Shown: positions 42,692 to 54,491, numbered from the stretch's first letter. The stretch is 56,648 nucleotides of DNA from Seminavis robusta (GCA_903772945.1 CAICTM010000612.1:1-56648), one strand, 5' to 3'. Made by a program: numbers and translations. Notes: a model not told the origin generated them from the letters alone.

Positions 42692-43986
42692 CTAGATAGA
42701 ACCCACGTCTGAAAGGGCTGACCTTTGGTCAAGATTCGGGGCAAACAGTATTAGGTCAAAAATTGACGAAGATAGACCTAGCTAGCTAGTCTCGGTTCTA
42801 CTAGTACATCACTTCTCACCCCATGATATAAGTTTTTCCGGTAAACACCTCTTCCGCTTCTGCTGCAGTCCGGCCAAAACGGAACGAATCCATTGATGCT
42901 GCTGCTTGGTGACGTCCACTTGGAGGAAGATGGACAGAATGGCAAGGCCTTTTTGCCATGTCTTTGTCGTTTTGCACGTTGAGTCCATGACAAGGAGAGG
43001 AATGGAGGAATGGAATTCCTGCAAGGAAACTAATCCCCCACTCAAGGAATCCTGGAGGGAATTTCTTCCAGAAAGGAAATTCCTGCACTATGCCTGCTAC
43101 CGGTACCAAGGTTTTATTACTGCTATGATATCGGTACCTACCGGTACCACTATCCTCGTTGAGAGGCAAAACAATGATCTCAAATGGCAACAGTTGCTCG
43201 TTGCCGCCCTTGACTTCCTGGGCCAAGCCATGGATCGACAGTTGTTCCTTGCTCCGGATCCTCTGCATCGTCACAGTCGAGTCGAGAGAGTCGAGTCGTG
43301 TCTCGATGATAATCGAGTGATGATGAATCGAATCGAATTACATGTATTCCCTTCCGTACTTGTTGCATAACTCTTCAAGGGACCTGCATGGACGAGTGGG
43401 CCACGCCGCCACGGCCACCGGGCCACCGACAATCGCGTTCGGCAAGAACAACAAGGAAAGACTTCCAGACAAGAAACCTTCTGATTCTTTGCTACCGGAT
43501 CAAATTGGAAGCTGGGTCCCGGTTGCAAGATCGAAAGTTTAGATGCGTACTGTAATAAATCTTGAGTCTCTTAGTAAATGCTACAGAACGAACTCCCGCG
43601 ACTGAGTACTCCGAGTAATTATTACTGCCTGCCACGATCCGAATGTTCAACACGATGGGTATCTTTTCGACCAGTACCGCCAGGTCTAGACACAGCAGCG
43701 CAAAATCCGCAACAAACACCAGCAAAAAATTAAAAAGCTTCACTCACTCGGGCTGCATACACCCTTGTTTCAAACAGATGCTTCAAGGTGCGACGCGAGC
43801 TTTGAAAAGCAAAGCCCCAACCCATCATATTCCCCACTCCAATGGAACAATGCACAGGGAATGGTTCCAGTCTTCCAAATCGTTTCTCTCCAAAAACATT
43901 GCCCCCTTGTCGACAACTCAACCATGTCCACATAAACAACAAGACGTGGTCCCAACGAGCAAACAATCAACAACAAGAAAGGCAAA
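42692..43986. other. Intergenic, upstream of FAAL-like copy 3
   Basis: The first about 105 bp continue the homology shared with 54745-54870. GGTACCkACCGGTACC-type palindromes lie near 43098-43150. Frames on both strands are short and not recognisable. Unlike copies 1 and 2, I see little of the shared upstream block before copy 3. Confidence 0.4.
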
Positions 43987-46900
43987 ATGAAGTGTTTCTC
44001 AACTATTTTAGAGGTCCTCAACTCTCATGCCGTGGACGCCTCTGAAAAGGTCATCTTCACATGGGTGGATATCCATTGTGAAGAGCAACAAACTGTGACG
44101 TTCAAGCAGCTGGAAGACCAATCCAATGCTGTGGCGGCTCGTCTTCTCAAGCAGGGATGCCAAAAGGGAGACCGTGTCATGATTGCCTATCCGTTTGGTC
44201 TTGAGTTCTTAGCTGGAATGTTTGGAGCCATGAAGATCGGAGTCATTCCCTGCTCCATCTATCCACCCAACCCCAATCAGCTCAAAACAGAAATGCCCAA
44301 GTTCCGAAGATTTGCTGAGGATGCTGGAGCGAAGTATGCTCTCTCAACTAACATGTTTGCTGCTGGCATGACTGCTGCTAGTGTCCTTTACAAGACTGGT
44401 GTCGCTTGGATTGGGACCGACAAGCTAACAATCAGAAAATGCAACCCAAACAAACCCAAAGATTATGAGACCTATGTGGGAGAGCCAAATAAAATTTGCT
44501 TCATCCAATACACCTCGGGCAGCACAGGACGACCCAAAGGAGTCATGGTCAGCCACCACAACTTGGTCGAAAATTGCAGGGCTGGTGTTGCCTTTACCAA
44601 ACCAGACGCCAATTCTTTGCAAGCCTATTGGGTCCCTCAATACCATGGTGAGTTCCAGATTTTGCTACCAATTAATTACTGGCTTATTTTGTCTCATGAA
44701 GTTCTTGTTTGAACACAGATATGGGACTTGTTGCTGGCTTTATGTCTTCCCTGTATTCTGGTGTCCCCCTTGTGGTAGCATCCCCACTTGACTTTGTTGT
44801 TAGACCTCTTTTGTGGGCTGACATGATTGAGAATTTCCATGCCACGCATACGTGTGCCCCTAACTTTGCTTATGCCTTGCTCCTCAAACGGTTGGAGCAG
44901 GCCAAAAGGGTCGCGGATTGGAGTTCTATAGAGTGTGCAATGTTTGGTGCAGAGCCTGCTCAGAGCCATGTGATGGATGCAGTTTCAAAGACACTCTGCA
45001 TCAAGCGTGAGAATGTATGCAACACGTATGGCCTTGCTGAGGCTGTTGTGTTTCTCACTGGTGGCTCTGCCTGCCCTGATGCTGAGGGGCTTGTCTGCTG
45101 TGGAGAAGTAGACTCTCCAACCCTCAAACTTCGAATTATCCAGGATGGAAAGGAAGTTGAGCATGGAGAGGTTGGAAGTATCTGGGCCCAGTCACCCCGT
45201 GTAGCAGCTGGGTACTTTGGCCAGCCTGAGCTGACAACTGCAACTTTTGCCAATAAGCTACCTGGTTATGACGGGACCTGGTTAGATACTGGAGATTTGG
45301 GCAAGGTTGTTAATGGGCAGCTCTATGTCACTGGGAGGGTCAAAGATGTCATCATTATAAATGGGAAAAACTACTACCCAACTGATGCGGAGCTCTCCAT
45401 TGATGCAGCCTTTGGCGACATCATCCGTCCTGGACGCACTGCAGCTTTCCAGTATGGTGATGCCAGTATTGGCATCACAGTGGAGGCTCGAAAAGGTTTT
45501 GACAAGTCAGCAAACAAAGAATTGGCGATTCAATTATCCAACCATGTATCTCAGGTTCATGGACTGTTTGTGGCAGAAGCTGTGGTTCTCAAGCTAGGTG
45601 TGACCCCAAAGACCACATCTGGCAAGCTGAAGAGGAACGAGATCAGGCAGACAACTATAGCTGGTGACTGGAAGGAGTCTTCCAAGTTGCTGCAGCTCAA
45701 GCGACTTTGCAACAATTTTCCAACAGTGGCTGGCGATGATGCTGATCACAACGCAACACTTTGTGATATGACTGTGATCCAAACCCACAAAACAAGTGCC
45801 CTAGTTGGAAGAAATCACGAAGCCCAAGCAAGCACACCAGAAACCAATGATGGCTCCTCAGTAAGAGAACCTACCGGTACAAATCCAGCTTGTTTCTCCA
45901 CCAAATATGCCAACACCATTGAAGCTGTCTTTGGTTACAAAGCAGACCCATCAAAATCATGGGCTGAAAATGGACTCACATCTCTCAAGAGTGCTGAGCT
46001 TAGGAACAAAGTAGAAGAAGTATTGCATGTGGTCCTTCCAGTAAACTTTGAGCAACTCTACGCAACACCTCAAGCACTCTCAGTCTTCTTGGAAGCATCA
46101 GAGGGCAAGAGTTTTCCTGTAGAAGAGGCTTGCCATGACTCTGATTTTGTTTTGGACTCATCAAGGTCCAGGCTCAGCAAGCTACAGCTTGGAATGTTGC
46201 AAACTCTGGGATCAGTGTTGATTCTTCTGCTCTTTTTCATTTCCATCATTCCGGCATACTTCCTTGTCTCCTGGGTGATGAACCATTGTGAATCAGCTAA
46301 AGTTGGGGAGTGTAACACACCAGTCCTTTGGCTTCTGTTACCTCTGTCCTTTCCCCTCTACCTTTTCTCTTTTTCCATCATTGTGGTCTTCTGCAAGTAT
46401 GCAGTCAATGGAACATATGTGCAGAGGCATATTGAAGTCTTGTCTTGGGGCTACCTTCAGTGGTGGTTTATTGACAGACTTCTGGAAGTTTGGGAGCATT
46501 TTGTAGGGTGGTTTATTGTGGAGACGAAATTCATTTGGATCTTCTACTGGCTTCTTGGAGCAGACCTGGCATGGAGCACCAGGATTGGATCCTTTATCCG
46601 AGAATTTGATCTTGTGAGCCTTGGGGACAACTCTGTCATCAGCCACCCTATAAAGTGCAGGAAATTCTCTCAATCAACAGACACAGGTCCAACAGTTACC
46701 TTCCGACCAATTGTTGTTGGGAAGAGCTGCCAAGTGTCTGGGATGGTCAGTCTTGGTGCTTCCATTGGTGATGGCAGCAAGGTGGAGAAACTGTCTGTTG
46801 TTGATGAAGGGGCTCAAGTGCCAGATGGAGTACTTGCCAGAGGCAATCCAGCATGCCATGCTGGCTCATTTGAGCCTTCAGAATCACGGTACTGGGAAGA

Positions 46901-48176
46901 GAATCTGCTGGATGTCATCAAGATTGATTGGCTTCTCCTTGAAGCATATCACTACTTTGCCCTTTCCTTCCTTGTGCATACCATGCTACACAACACCTTG
47001 CCCTCTTGGCGCTATGCTACCATCCTCCATTGGTTCCTGCTTTTTCCACTCTCCTCCTTCCTTGCTATCCTCACAAGCATAGCACTCAAATGGCTTCTAA
47101 TTGGGAAACGTGATCCATCTGATGAATTTGAAGATTCACTGTATCGCCGGGCAACCAACTGGGCCTGCGACTTCCACTTCCGTGTAGCTGCCTGGCCCAT
47201 CACCCCACTAATTGGCCACTCAAAACTATGGAACATCGTTCTTTTCCTTCATGGTCTTGATGTTGACTTGCGATCAGAACTTAATTTCACCCCATTCACC
47301 AAGTTCTCTCCTTCAACGGTGGACTTCGTGAAGATCAGGAAGTCCTTTGTGGCCACCATCACATTTGATTTTGATGGTAAAGTGGGTTCCAAAATTGAGA
47401 TCATCAACAGTAGTGTTGGCTACCACGTTAATCTTCACTCGGGTGTCAAGATCATGCGATCAATGATTCCACCAAGGACGGATCTGTCTGACAGCATCTA
47501 TGATCTGAACCATGCAAGACCAAAATTGAATTCATCCCCACTCATGAACATCTTCCTCCCAGAACTATCACAACTAGTTCTCAACATGGTTCTCTTTGCA
47601 AGTCTCATACCTTCCTATGAGATTGTCCATCATGCCACCCAAACTTCCTCAACTTGGATTGCTGCAGGTTGCTTTGTTACAGCTCTTTTCGCGCTGCTTT
47701 GTGTGTGGATTCTTTCTACAAGGACTGTTGAATGGATGATGCTGAGCCTTCCGAGAAATGTTCAAGTATCTTTGTTTGGAGTCTACATCAACCACGTGTG
47801 GTTATTCCGTATTCGAAACTTGCTAGAACTGCTGATTTGTGGTACTCCCATGTTTCCCTATTATGCTCAATTCATGGGAGCCAAGGTGGATGATGATCTC
47901 TGGTACTTTGGCCATGCAATCTATGAATATCGAAAACTGCACTTCAAGGGAAGCACAGTTGTGGACAGCTCTAGTCTGAATGGTCACTACATTGATGGAA
48001 ATGGGCTCATGATTAAGGACACCTATGTGTCTGGTGTTGTTCATCCAGGGTGCTTCGCTGTAGCTGGATCAGTGACGCCTGGGAAGGAGAATGGCCCTGG
48101 GAAGGTATTCTTGAGCAATGTTGGTATTGACCCTTATGCAACAAGAGAAGATCTCTCAACCATGGGCACTGTCTAA
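43987..48176 (+). CDS. FAAL-like adenylation / carrier / Pls-type membrane enzyme, copy 3 (short form)
   Basis: Two exons (43987-44647, 44719-48176) joined by a 71-nt GT-AG intron at the same site as intron 1 of the other copies give 1372 codons with no lesion. Adenylation motifs: YTSGSTGRPKGV, WVPQYHDMGLVAGF, NTYGLAEAVVFLTGG, WLDTGDLGKVV, GRVKDVIIINGKNYYPTDAE, SGKLKRNEIR. Only about 95 residues then lead to the carrier domain (ENGLTSLKSAEL, expected phosphopantetheine Ser642). The roughly 450-residue helical region and the second intron of copies 1 and 2 are absent. The membrane and beta-helix-like C-terminus is complete (GDGSKVEKLSVVDEG, IEIINSSVGYHVNLHSG, GHYIDGNGLMIKDTYVSG). The start MKCFSTILEVL aligns with the second start candidates of copies 1 and 2. 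It is probably functional and shows that the helical region is not essential to the core architecture. Confidence 0.85.
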
Positions 48177-48480
48177 TGGAATCAATTATCTTTTTCTAGA
48201 ATGTTTGATATATAGCCTCCTTTACCTCGACATGCAGTCTTACTTCCTGAGCTTTCACACACTTTCAGGATTCCCCTGAATCAAGTTTGACAAGATCACT
48301 TTTCAGTTCTCATCACTTTTGGCTCACTTTTCGAGGTCGAGGCAAAATAACAACAAAGTATTAGAAACAACTATCAAAACAAACCTTGAGAGTACACCTA
48401 CAAGTGGAGGGAGCGTAGCGGGGTGGGAGAAGTTACCCCCTGTCCAGGTGTAGGCAAGGACAGGGGGGCGAGGACTAAGG
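48177..48480. other. 3' flank of FAAL-like copy 3 and edge of a retroelement
   Basis: A/T-rich sequence to about 48400 is followed by a G-rich stretch (ACAGGGGGCGAGGACTAAG region), likely the end of the minus-strand retroelement. No gene is seen. Confidence 0.4.
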
Positions 48481-48484
48481 TAGG

Positions 48485-49640
48485 TTAGTCCTCGTAGAGT
48501 TCTTCGTGGAGAAGAATCTCATTGCAGTGTTGGGGCGCTTGCGCCGGGAGGAGGTGGCGATCGTAGGTGCCTCCCGGGAAGTTGTACGCCCCATGGTCCA
48601 ATATCTGTTGGGAGTAGTGGTGGGTGGCGGCAGCGGCTTGGATGCGCATGTAGCGGAACATGGCATCGGACTTCCAACGGCCGAGAAGGCGGATGGCATC
48701 CAAGTCAACATGTGCGCAGAGAAGGGCTGTGGCACCACCAGGATGGAGTGAGCGGGCAGAGACCTTGTCAGGGTTGATGCCGGTGTCGGGGGAGATGAGG
48801 GCCGCAGATGAACTAGGGCTTCACAGGATACCACCGGTTGCGGGCCGCATTGAAGTGGTTGAAGAGGGGAGTATCGGCATCGGCGCCGTTGGTACGGAGG
48901 TGGTAGACCACACGCGTGAGAGACTTTACCGAGCATAGCCACGGATCAGAGGTCGGGCGGTGGCCCACGGATTCGCCGCGGACAGCATTCTTTTGGTCAG
49001 TGAACGGAGACAGCATTCTTTTGGTCAGTGAACGTAAACGTGGCATCGGTGAGGCACGCGTGGTTCTTCATGTCATTCAAAGAGATGGTGTCTCCGCGGA
49101 CTTGGAGACCGCCGCGGATAGTGAATGAGACAGCACAGAGGCGAAAGGCTTGGCTTCGGGATTCAGGGTTCCCGGTGTCCAGATACTCCGTAGGACGCAG
49201 AAGCCAGAAGAAGGCCAGGATGCAGAGGTCTCGGACGTGGCGGTTGAGGGTTCCCCAGGTGGCGTCGTCGTAGTCCAGGGCATCGAGCATAGCTCGGAGG
49301 ATGGAGAGGTTGACGGGGTAGGCTCGGTCAAGGGGTCCATCCTCATCCTTGAGTCCTTTGAGGAAAGCAGTGAGTATTGGATGGTTGTGGTCGGATCCTG
49401 CTTTGAGCTTTCTGGGATCAGGGTGACCCAGGTCGGTGATCCCCTTCCCGACGGCGAGAAGGGCCTTGTCCACTGAGTCAGCTTGGACATTGTTAGACTG
49501 GCGGTAACGGTTTCGGAAGATGAGAAGGTAGCAGGCTTGGATTTCTTGGTCAGGGATATCACAGAGGGATGGGTTGACGCCGAGGCCCGCGCAGAAGTCA
49601 CATCATCGTCCGAAGGTTCGGTCTTGGGCGACAATGTTCT
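48485..49640 (-). pseudogene. Tyrosine recombinase, frameshifted by a 28-bp duplication
   Basis: An N-terminal core-binding part (CDFCAGLGVNPSLCDIP, LLIFRNRYRQ) is followed by the catalytic domain: ILAFFWLLRPTEYL (first Arg), a middle part, then SARSLHPGGATALLCAHVD (second Arg box) and IRLLGRWKSDAMFRYM (GRW-S-x-x-Y box) near the end. A 28-bp direct duplication at 48981-49036 shifts the frame between the two halves. The protein would have integrated the circular DNA of the element. Confidence 0.7.
48981..49036. repeat. 28-bp tandem duplication in the recombinase gene
   Basis: GACAGCATTCTTTTGGTCAG plus TGAACG occurs twice, head to tail with a period of 28 bp. Since 28 is not a multiple of three, the duplication breaks the recombinase frame. 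Confidence 0.8.
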
Positions 49641-49689
49641 TGGAAGCGGTGAGCAGCGCAAGGCGGAGATCAATTGTGAACCGACCTCG

Positions 49690-50449
49690 GGTGGCAGAGT
49701 CAACACCTGCCAGGGTCTGTTCTGCGGATAGCGCTGTTCAAAGTGGGCGAGGAGTTCAGGCAGAGTGAGGTGTTGCAGACGCGACGCATCATCAGCCATC
49801 ATGTTGGCAGGACCCGGGATGTAGGACAAGAGGGCGCAGTAGCGGTGCCCTCGCTGGTGGCGGCAGGCGTAGTTGCAGAGGAACGCCGCAGGACCATCTG
49901 AAGTCACCGCCCCTTTGGAGACTCTGGAGATGGCCGGGGTGTTGTCCGAGAGAGTGTAGAGGGTGGCGTAGGTGACGCAGTGCTGCGCCACTTGCAAGGA
50001 GTGTTGCGCAAGGATGTCGGCCTGCTCGAGGTCACTGTTGGTGACGGCCCCCTTGGGGTTGTCCGTGGACACGAGCTGAGCCTGCACATCAGGAGGGAAC
50101 GGGAACCTCCATAGGTAGGGAGTTTCCTCAGAGTCAAAGTAGACACCGCCCATTCCCGTCAGTGGCACCGAAGAAAGATGGGTCCTGGGGGACGCTCTCC
50201 ACAAAGTGAGTTGGGCGGGGGCAGAGGCTGGCAGCCAGATCAGCAAACGCATCGATGTGGGATCTCAGCGGAGCATTGATCCGGATTCTTCCTCCTTTGG
50301 ACTTCGTGAGGGCGAGCTGGAGAGCGCTGAACAGTCCAGCGGAGCTCGGGATGGCTACAGAGACAAAGCGCAGTTTGCCGAGGATTTGCATCCAATGCTT
50401 GTGGCTGACTCTGCGACACCCGGCTAGTTCCTTGAAGATGTCGGCGAGC
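49690..50449 (-). pseudogene. RNase H-like and connection region of the retroelement, frameshifted
   Basis: GKLRFVSVAIPSSAGLFSAL leads to FFGATDGNG, the expected first RNase H Asp. The frame then changes near 50150 and continues as MGGVYFDSEETPYLWRFPFP, LYTLSDNTPAISRVSKGAVT (third-motif Asp) and YIPGPANMMADDASRL (last Asp). The motifs themselves are retained; the frameshift separates the first from the rest. Confidence 0.6.
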
Positions 50450-51564
50450 GCCTGCTTCCGGTGGGGTGGAAGTTCCAGCGTCTGTCGGAGGGTGTCGATG
50501 ATCCATCCCAGAATGAATTTTTGAGTGGCCCAGCTTCCATCCCCTTGCAGGAGTTTCTTGAGCGAGACTGCTTCATTTCGGTATTTCTCGCTGTGGTTGG
50601 GGCGCGCGAGAATCGCGTCAATGGCAAGGAGTAAGTGCCTGCGCAGCGCTTTCATACGGGTCTTTCCTCCCTGGCCCAGTTGGATGAAAACGTCAACGAA
50701 TGCATCATTTCGCGCGATGGGCTGAAGCAAGGGTCTATTCGAAGGTCCCGCAAAGTGGTTCGGTTCGGCCTCCAAAGGGGAGGTGGCGATCCCAAGGAGT
50801 TCTTGCGCGGCCGCATGGTCCTCCGTCTCCCGTGGTCTAGGAGTGGTAGACAGGTCCAGGTCATTCATCGGCATGTTGCTCAAGTCTGTGTGGAGGACAG
50901 GCCCTGGGGGACTTTAGGAAGCGTTCGTTTGCTCGGTCGCAGGTGGTCTCTGACATCCCACTGAAAGTGGGCGGCGACTCGACCCATCCCATAGTACACG
51001 ACATTGGGACGGCCACCAGTTGGGGCTCACCTTCATAGCGAGGCAGTACCAGTGCGAGTCGGATTCAGTCAGAAGGGTTCAGGAACATGCGGTAGAAGCC
51101 GTCCTTGATGTCCTGTTTGCAGAGTCGGACAGGCCCAAACTTGGGTTTCACGTGACGTACATCGTATAAGATGCGTGGCAGGGCATTTCCGAATTGCATG
51201 GCCTCGGGCGGCATGTGATGTGATGTAGTCTCGTTGACAGAGGGCCAACCCCGTTCCAGGTGTGGTCGCTGATGAGTCGGGGTTTGCGGTCCATTTCCAC
51301 CTTAACAGCAGCAGCAGATAGAAGGAGGGAGGGTTCGTCCTTGACGAGGTCGAAGGGAAGGACAGCCCAGAACTTGTTCTCGATGAACTCGGAAAATTCC
51401 TCACGGAGGAAGTCGGAATGCTCGGTAGCAGATTTGTGGCAGCCACGACGGATGCATTCCTCCTTCTGTTCCGTCGTCCAGGGAGGTGATTCGTTTTGTA
51501 CGGGGACCCCATGGTCTCTCCAGTGACAGAGCAAGGGGATGGCAGGATGGTCGACATCCTCCAA
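50450..51564 (-). pseudogene. DIRS-type reverse transcriptase, broken
   Basis: HSDFLREEFSEFIENKFWAV and RKPRLISDHTWNGVGPLS form the fingers region. KQDIKDGFYRMFL holds the first catalytic Asp (motif A), and PMSCTMGWVESPPTFSG is motif B. An in-frame TGA lies at 51065-51067 between motifs A and B. The motif C region reads AFVDVFIQLGQGG where FVDD is expected, so the second catalytic Asp is Val. The thumb follows (ALRRHLLLAIDAI, QKFILGWIIDTLRQTLELPP). With these lesions it should not polymerise. Confidence 0.7.
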
Positions 51565-51784
51565 GTTCGGAGCAAGGTATGAGCGCCCTGTGAAGTCGGT
51601 GACAAAGGATTCCCACTGAGCAAAGGTTTTGGACTAACGTACCTAATCTGTCATTTCGGATTGATCTCCTGTTGGTCCTTGGAGGTTTCACAGGAGAGAC
51701 ATCGCGATCAAATGGGCGGAGACCAGACTGCTTGCGAGGCATGGACGCCACCGAGATACGGGTGGCAAGTCCAGGCGTGGAAAC

Positions 51785-53752
51785 TCAGGGCTGCGGATCA
51801 GCAACTCCACAGTCCGTGAGGAGAGTGTGGAGCTTCTGCACTGTAGCTGCTGAGTAACGCTTGTGGGTGGCAGCGCGCTGGCATCCGGAGGTGCAGCTGC
51901 CTTTAAGAGCCCAGGCCATACAGACGTCTTGACCACCGTGCTTGGGGATAGTGTACTGGTGGTCCTTGGTCATCTCAGTGATGGAGCGGAACCCAGAATC
52001 CTGGAAGCGCTTCAAGAGGTCTTCATTGCCGTGGACGTTGGTGACGGGGTGTGCTCCCACTCGTTGTTGGTTTGCTCCGACAGGCTTCTTGCTAGGCGGC
52101 TCGGGAGCGGGCTTGAAGAATGACTACCAGTGAGCAGGGAGCTCAGCGAGAGACGAGGCAAGGGAGGACTGAACTCGTCTAGTGAGTGCTCCAAAGTTGG
52201 GGGCAGCAGCGCCCGGATTTAGGATAGCTTCATTGACCCACAAGAAGTAATCTTGTTGGACCTCGAATAGGATGCGACCGCACAAGTCCACCGCCACACT
52301 TCGGTTGTCAGCGTGTAGGCCATGGATGGAGTGGAGGTAGGATCCCAGCGAGAGGGCCACATCTCACACGGAGCGCGAAACTGGATGGTTTCCTCCATGG
52401 AAGACGTCTATCATAATGGAGAAGCCGTAGAGTTTCTGTTCAGCGCTGCGAGCATCGGTGGGAAATTTGACGTCGTTGGAAGTGATGGCGATGGCATCTT
52501 CCAGGGTGATGGAGGCACCTTTCTCAACATATTTCGTTCGAGTGGCTAGGTCCTGGACTGCCTTATCCTCCGAATGGCCTTGGCACACGACAGAAAAGGG
52601 GGAGAGGCCTTCGCCCAAGGTGGTCCCTTGACCGTTCACGAAGTACTTTCGGAAGACGCGATCCAGAATGTGTCCAGTGACCATGGGTTTGTTGGCGAGG
52701 TTGATGGGTAGCGCCGATGCCTGAGTGCATTCATCCAGTTGAGCTTGCAGGATCCCGTGTTCATTCCCCTTAGGGGACTTCGCGAGCAGACGGTGAATGA
52801 CGGGAAGGTTCGCATCATCGGCCACGTTGCAGAGGTTGTGAATGCGAGTGGCTAGGGCAGCCCCGAATTTATCCGTGAAGGTCTTGTTGCTCTTCTCACG
52901 GTCGTACTGGAGTTGTTGTTCAACAGTGGCCTCCAGTGTATCACGTAGGTTCGTGATCCCGGCATTGAAGGTCGCATTGGTCAGACCTGGACCTACCGCA
53001 CCAAGCGCGGCAAGGTAGGGGAGAGCACCCAGTTAGTACTTCGTTGGAGAGCGTTAGCGCTAATGGGTGCAGCCACGTTGACAGCGTCATTGCTGGTAGA
53101 AGTATGACCTCCCGCGACCATCATGCAACAGGCGTGGAACCATTGGACCAAAGGGGCGATGGCAGCTTGTCGCACGGCGTCAGCGTGAGTCATCTCAGGA
53201 GTGAGGACTTCCGCGCGAAAGTGGGGAAGACTGTACTGTCCTTCGGGGTGGGCCGCGAGGACAGCTTCAGAAAGATAGGACGGAAGAGACATCACGCGAC
53301 GGACGCGGAAGACATCAGTATCTGCGACAACACCGCCGTGGGGACCACTGTGGAGTACAGGAGGGGCGTGAGCGGTCGTCCATCAATAATTGTCATGTTG
53401 TGACAAGCGATGTCAGCGGTACACTCGAAGGCAGACATAGTAAGAACCATCTTGATTGCGTATCGTTCCCTAGCACGATAGCATAGAGATTGTCGTAAGG
53501 AGAGGCTTGACTCGGATTCACGGGGTAAGTGTAGAGTGAGTGCCCAATGTAGATATTCGTTTCATCATTTTGGAGGACGAAGCCAAAGGTGACAGGTGAA
53601 CGAAGACAAAATTGGCTCATGGCACGAGAGGCAACATCACGATTTGCGTTCGAGGTGCCACCCACAGCAGTGAGGATATCGGTGTAGTTAAGAGCATGCA
53701 CTTCCCATGCCGCTGCAGAAGAGACGAGATCCGAGAAATTAGAGCTCGCCAT
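51785..53752 (-). pseudogene. gag-like region with a CCCH-type zinc finger
   Basis: The ATG at 53752 (MASSNFSDLVSSAAAWEVHA) opens a frame to 53393. Another frame covers 53295-52993. One frame then covers 52825 to 51785 and is broken only by single stops at 52364-52366 and 52124-52126. Near the end CMAWALKGSCTSGCQRAATH has a C-x7-C-x3-C-x5-H spacing similar to a nucleocapsid finger of DIRS-like gag proteins. It would have bound the element RNA. Confidence 0.55.
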
Positions 53753-54179
53753 AGTGAGGGTCGAAAAGATACGAAACCTGATGCCGACGCAAGAGATTAA
53801 TCTAATCTAGATTCTTGCTTTCAGCGTCAGCTGAATGAAGAATTGTGAGCTGACAAAGGTCCTCCGGACCAGATAGGTAGTCTGCCTAAAACTAGTAATT
53901 TTTATATATAAGAATTGTGAGCTGAGAGAGAGACAATCTTCTTGCGATCGACAGTTCAATGGCTGGTCTTGGCTAGGTCGCTGGCTTTAGTGATTCATGG
54001 TTGCTGCTGTCGATCTTGCCAAATGTGGTCTTGGACGGGCGCCATTGCCTTAAGGGCAATCTTGTTCGAGAAGCATTGAGGAGCTGATGCGGTGCATCAT
54101 CATGTGGGGTATCTAATTCCGGAACGCAGATGATGACCTGCGAGATGTAGAGATGTACTTGAGTTGTGGGTGCCATTTA
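53753..54179. other. Region upstream of the retroelement, no gene
   Basis: AAGAATTGTGAGCTGA occurs twice (about 53838 and 53910). An A/T-rich TTTTTATATATAA stretch lies near 53899. No coding signal is seen. It may hold the 5' terminal part of the retroelement. Confidence 0.35.
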
Positions 54180-54320
54180 GGGGCAGTTTCCAAACCTGCC
54201 CCCAAATCGCCAAAACGCCCCTATTTTAGGAGCAGATTCCCGAAACCGCCCCTATTAATTAGGGGCGTTTTCGAAACCCGCCCCTAAAGAGGAAATATCC
54301 GCCCCTATGCTTCAGATTTA
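54180..54320. repeat. Small inverted-repeat element (MITE-like)
   Basis: The word GGGGCG/CGCCCC recurs about seven times in both directions. The centre CGCCCCTA-TTAAT-TAGGGGCG (54247-54267) is a perfect hairpin. The outer parts (TTAGGGGCAGTTTCC at the left, GCCCCTATGC at the right) also pair loosely. It looks like a short non-autonomous element or a foldback sequence. Confidence 0.5.
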
Positions 54321-54339
54321 ACGGGACACACGATTGAGG

Positions 54340-54458
54340 AACGCTCCAGGAGCTACCGATACCGCCATTTTCGCCTACCTAAACGATTTCAATCCTGTTT
54401 CGGGGGTGGCGAATTACATTACTGAGGGTTGTACTCGAGCTGCGCATCGAGCGTCTAC

Positions 54459-54491
<33 letters not shown>

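Larger units (their letters stand above)
48480..53752 (-). mobile_element. DIRS-like tyrosine-recombinase retrotransposon, inactive
   Basis: Reading from 53752 down, the order is gag-like, reverse transcriptase, RNase H, tyrosine recombinase, which is the DIRS order. Lesions include in-frame stops at 52364, 52124, 51785 and 51065, frame changes near 53300-53400, 52830-52990, 51570 and 50150, a 28-bp tandem duplication at 48981, and an altered RT catalytic motif. No methyltransferase domain and no long terminal repeat were recognised. The exact outer ends are uncertain. Confidence 0.75.

Noticed and set aside
42809..43274. Minus-strand frames of 78-152 codons upstream of FAAL-like copy 3
   Set aside because: They overlap one another in different frames and have no recognisable domain or start context.
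49077..49640. C-terminal part of the 391-codon frame continuing past the RNase H motifs
   Set aside because: The recombinase is read in another frame over the same bases with recognisable motifs, so this extension is out of frame.
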